Source of the DNA: Daphnia pulex
Lineage: Eukaryota > Arthropoda > Branchiopoda > Diplostraca > Daphniidae
Length of the DNA: 64,000 nt
NCBI RefSeq assembly: GCF_021134715.1
Contig: NC_060020.1
Location: 1,116,001-1,180,000 of the forward strand
Reading direction: 5' to 3'
Under the pieces are notes generated by a model. That model did not search any database, was not told the origin of the DNA, and saw only the letters and a program-made list of their open reading frames with translations. The position numbers were made by a program, and so were the translations under genes. This document shows, one piece after another, positions 62,344-64,000 of the stretch; the first letter of the stretch is position 1; every line of letters begins with the position of its first letter.

Positions 62344-64000
62344 GTAAGTTTTGTTTTCTGCCTTTTTATCTTATTTTTATCAAATTTGATGTTTTCACAC
62401 TTTTGGGTTCTCGGTCGATTGAACGATTTGCTTAATAGCCTGTCATTATGTCTGCCCGCACACAGTATGTGTTGAATGACGTCAATTGAGCGTTTTGCGG
62501 GAGATGCTGAACTCGTCCATCGCCAATTGTGACGTAATGATGATAATAACAGCGGTCGGGGGGTGGTGGGAGGAGAAATAGGCAAATATTATAAATGAGC
62601 TTCGTAGATACGGTCTGTACGCTCCTATCACGGATATCTATCCTAATAACATGAAAAGAGGGAATAAGAAATAATCAAGAAAATCGAGCGGTGGAGGTTT
62701 GCGGCCGCCGTCTGGAAACCCGCAAACCCCGTCGCCACCACCACAGCGAAAGAGTCGCACTTTGACGGAGGTGGAAAAAAAAGAAAAAGAAAATTGGAGG
62801 TGAAAAATAAGTATAGAAAAGACGATATGTACAACCGCACACCACACACACACGGCATATATATATATAAGGCTACGCTGACTTGTCTGCACACCTTCCT
62901 TCAATTTTCTTTTTTGTTGAAGAAGAAGAAGAAGAAGAACGGCACGCTCAGACCAGGAGCTAAATACACTGTGTGTCTATTATTTTTACAGTTTTTCTAG
63001 AGCTATAACATCAGCCAGCCAAGTCAGCCCAGCCCAGCGCAGGGTGTACTATAGTCTATATACGGCGTGTAATATTCAATATGCACGCCATCAGCTAGGC
63101 ACCGGTGATTGAATAGCCTCTAATGATAGAGAGCTGTGCTCAGTTTGCCTACCTATTTTTTCTTCTTCTTGTGGTTAGGAGACCGCGTCGTGTTATTCCC
63201 CAATTTTCTTCCTTCCCCCCCCAAAAAAATAAGGGGATCCCAAAGCCCAAAAAGAACATGGAACTGTGCGTTATATATTCTCCTTGTAAGAAACGCGACC
63301 GTCGGTTCCGATATGACGGAAACGTACAGTCTACAAGGAAAAGAAAAATGAAAATTCGGTAGCCTTTCTCTTCTTTTCTTGTTGAGCGCCACCGTATTAT
63401 GTACAGCAGCCCATCTACAAGAGAGAAACAACTATAAATATATCTCAAATATTCTTTCTTTCTTTATTTTCAAGTTCCTTAATCAGTCGACGCGGCGTCG
63501 AAAAAAAGATGAGAAAAAAGGGAAAAACAGTTTAGAGATACACACACACACAATTGTGTTTCGGGCTACCGGTTATATAGGGTTATCTCTCTCTCTAGAA
63601 GTGGGTGGTACTCGTCTTTGGTGTCGACATGTTTTTTTTCTGGAAAGAAGAAAAAGAAAAAGGGAGTCGGGAAATTGGCTGTGAATTTCGTGCCCGACGC
63701 AGCGGCGCCGGTAGAATATTTCTAGGCGACCGAGAATAATAAGAGCCGCGCTCACTAACCGCTTGCACGTTGTGTGTGACCGAAATAATCACATCGCCGA
63801 GGCCCCTCACCGTTTCTGTGTCTGTCTCGGTTACACATTTCCCTTCCAAAAATGAAAATAAGAAGAAGAAGGGAAATAAATCATCAGAGAGAAATATCAT
63901 CATGTGATAGGCCAAAGGAGAGACCTAACCTGACCCGTCACGCCAAACACGCCAAACGACGATCAACTCAATAATACGTAGGTGGTAGCTACCAAACAGA
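62344..64000 (+). other. CBF-beta downstream intron, continues past the window
   Basis: The exon ends EAAR|GTAAGT. No sequence matching the expected next helix of CBF-beta (human QQEDALAQQAFEEARRR region) appears by the right edge. The stretch is repeat-rich, with GAAGAA at about 62922-62938 and CA runs. Confidence 0.7.

Noticed and set aside
1..64000. tRNA, 5S rRNA or snRNA genes
   Set aside because: I looked for T-loop (GGTTCGANNCC) and other internal-promoter signatures and found no convincing one; a covariance-model scan would settle it.
1..64000. A new multi-gene system
   Set aside because: Neighbouring genes are unrelated conserved animal genes with separate promoters; nothing beyond the repeat-protein block and the two PWWP-type neighbours suggests functional clustering.

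Overview
This is eukaryotic nuclear DNA with split genes. Canonical GT-AG introns are mostly 60-110 bases long, 3' UTRs carry AATAAA signals, and upstream DNA is rich in CA, CAG and GAA microsatellites. The proteins are animal, and several read most like arthropod versions (an N-terminally extended CBF-beta of Brother/Big brother type, RhoBTB, long katanin p80). Together with a tyrosine/threonine-rich YYTTKA(A/P)E repeat family, compact genes and short introns, this points to a branchiopod crustacean, most likely Daphnia. That assignment is an inference. No bacterial, viral, CRISPR or operon structure was seen.

Layout. 0.1-5.5 kb (+): the 3' twelve exons of RhoBTB, whose 5' end lies left of the window. 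6.5-13.8 kb: a gene-poor, repeat-rich block. It holds a fold-back element, a piggyBac-type MITE with TTAA flanks, two decayed copies of a YYTTKAAE repeat-protein gene (one with about 32 identical 24-base units) and a tandem duplication of about 178 bases. 13.8-14.8 kb (+): a FAAP24 homologue. 15.4-17.8 kb (-): purine nucleoside phosphorylase with a TATA promoter. 19.7-20.1 kb (+): UQCC2. 20.9-22.1 kb (+): mitochondrial RBFA. 22.8-30.0 kb (-): katanin p80 (KATNB1). 30.9-31.5 kb (+): NDUFB9. 31.6-33.8 kb (-): a PWWP3A/MUM1-like gene containing a probable GC-AG intron. 34.6-37.5 kb (-): a PWWP-like plus C2H2 acidic protein. 37.5-64 kb: a gene desert holding only the CBF-beta gene (+). Its coding exons are about 0.1-0.2 kb each, separated by introns of 2.1, 2.3 and 9.6 kb, and it runs off the right edge.

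The genes are independent housekeeping and developmental units. Three act in the mitochondrion (UQCC2, RBFA, NDUFB9), two in chromatin or DNA repair (FAAP24, PWWP3A-like) and two in cytoskeleton or signalling (KATNB1, RhoBTB). No convincing new multi-gene system was found. The most unusual material is the 8-12.3 kb block, the GC-AG intron and unresolved 5' end of the PWWP3A-like gene beside another PWWP-type gene, and the oversized CBF-beta introns. Exon boundaries were assigned by hand from splice signals, reading phase and remembered family alignments, and need transcript confirmation.
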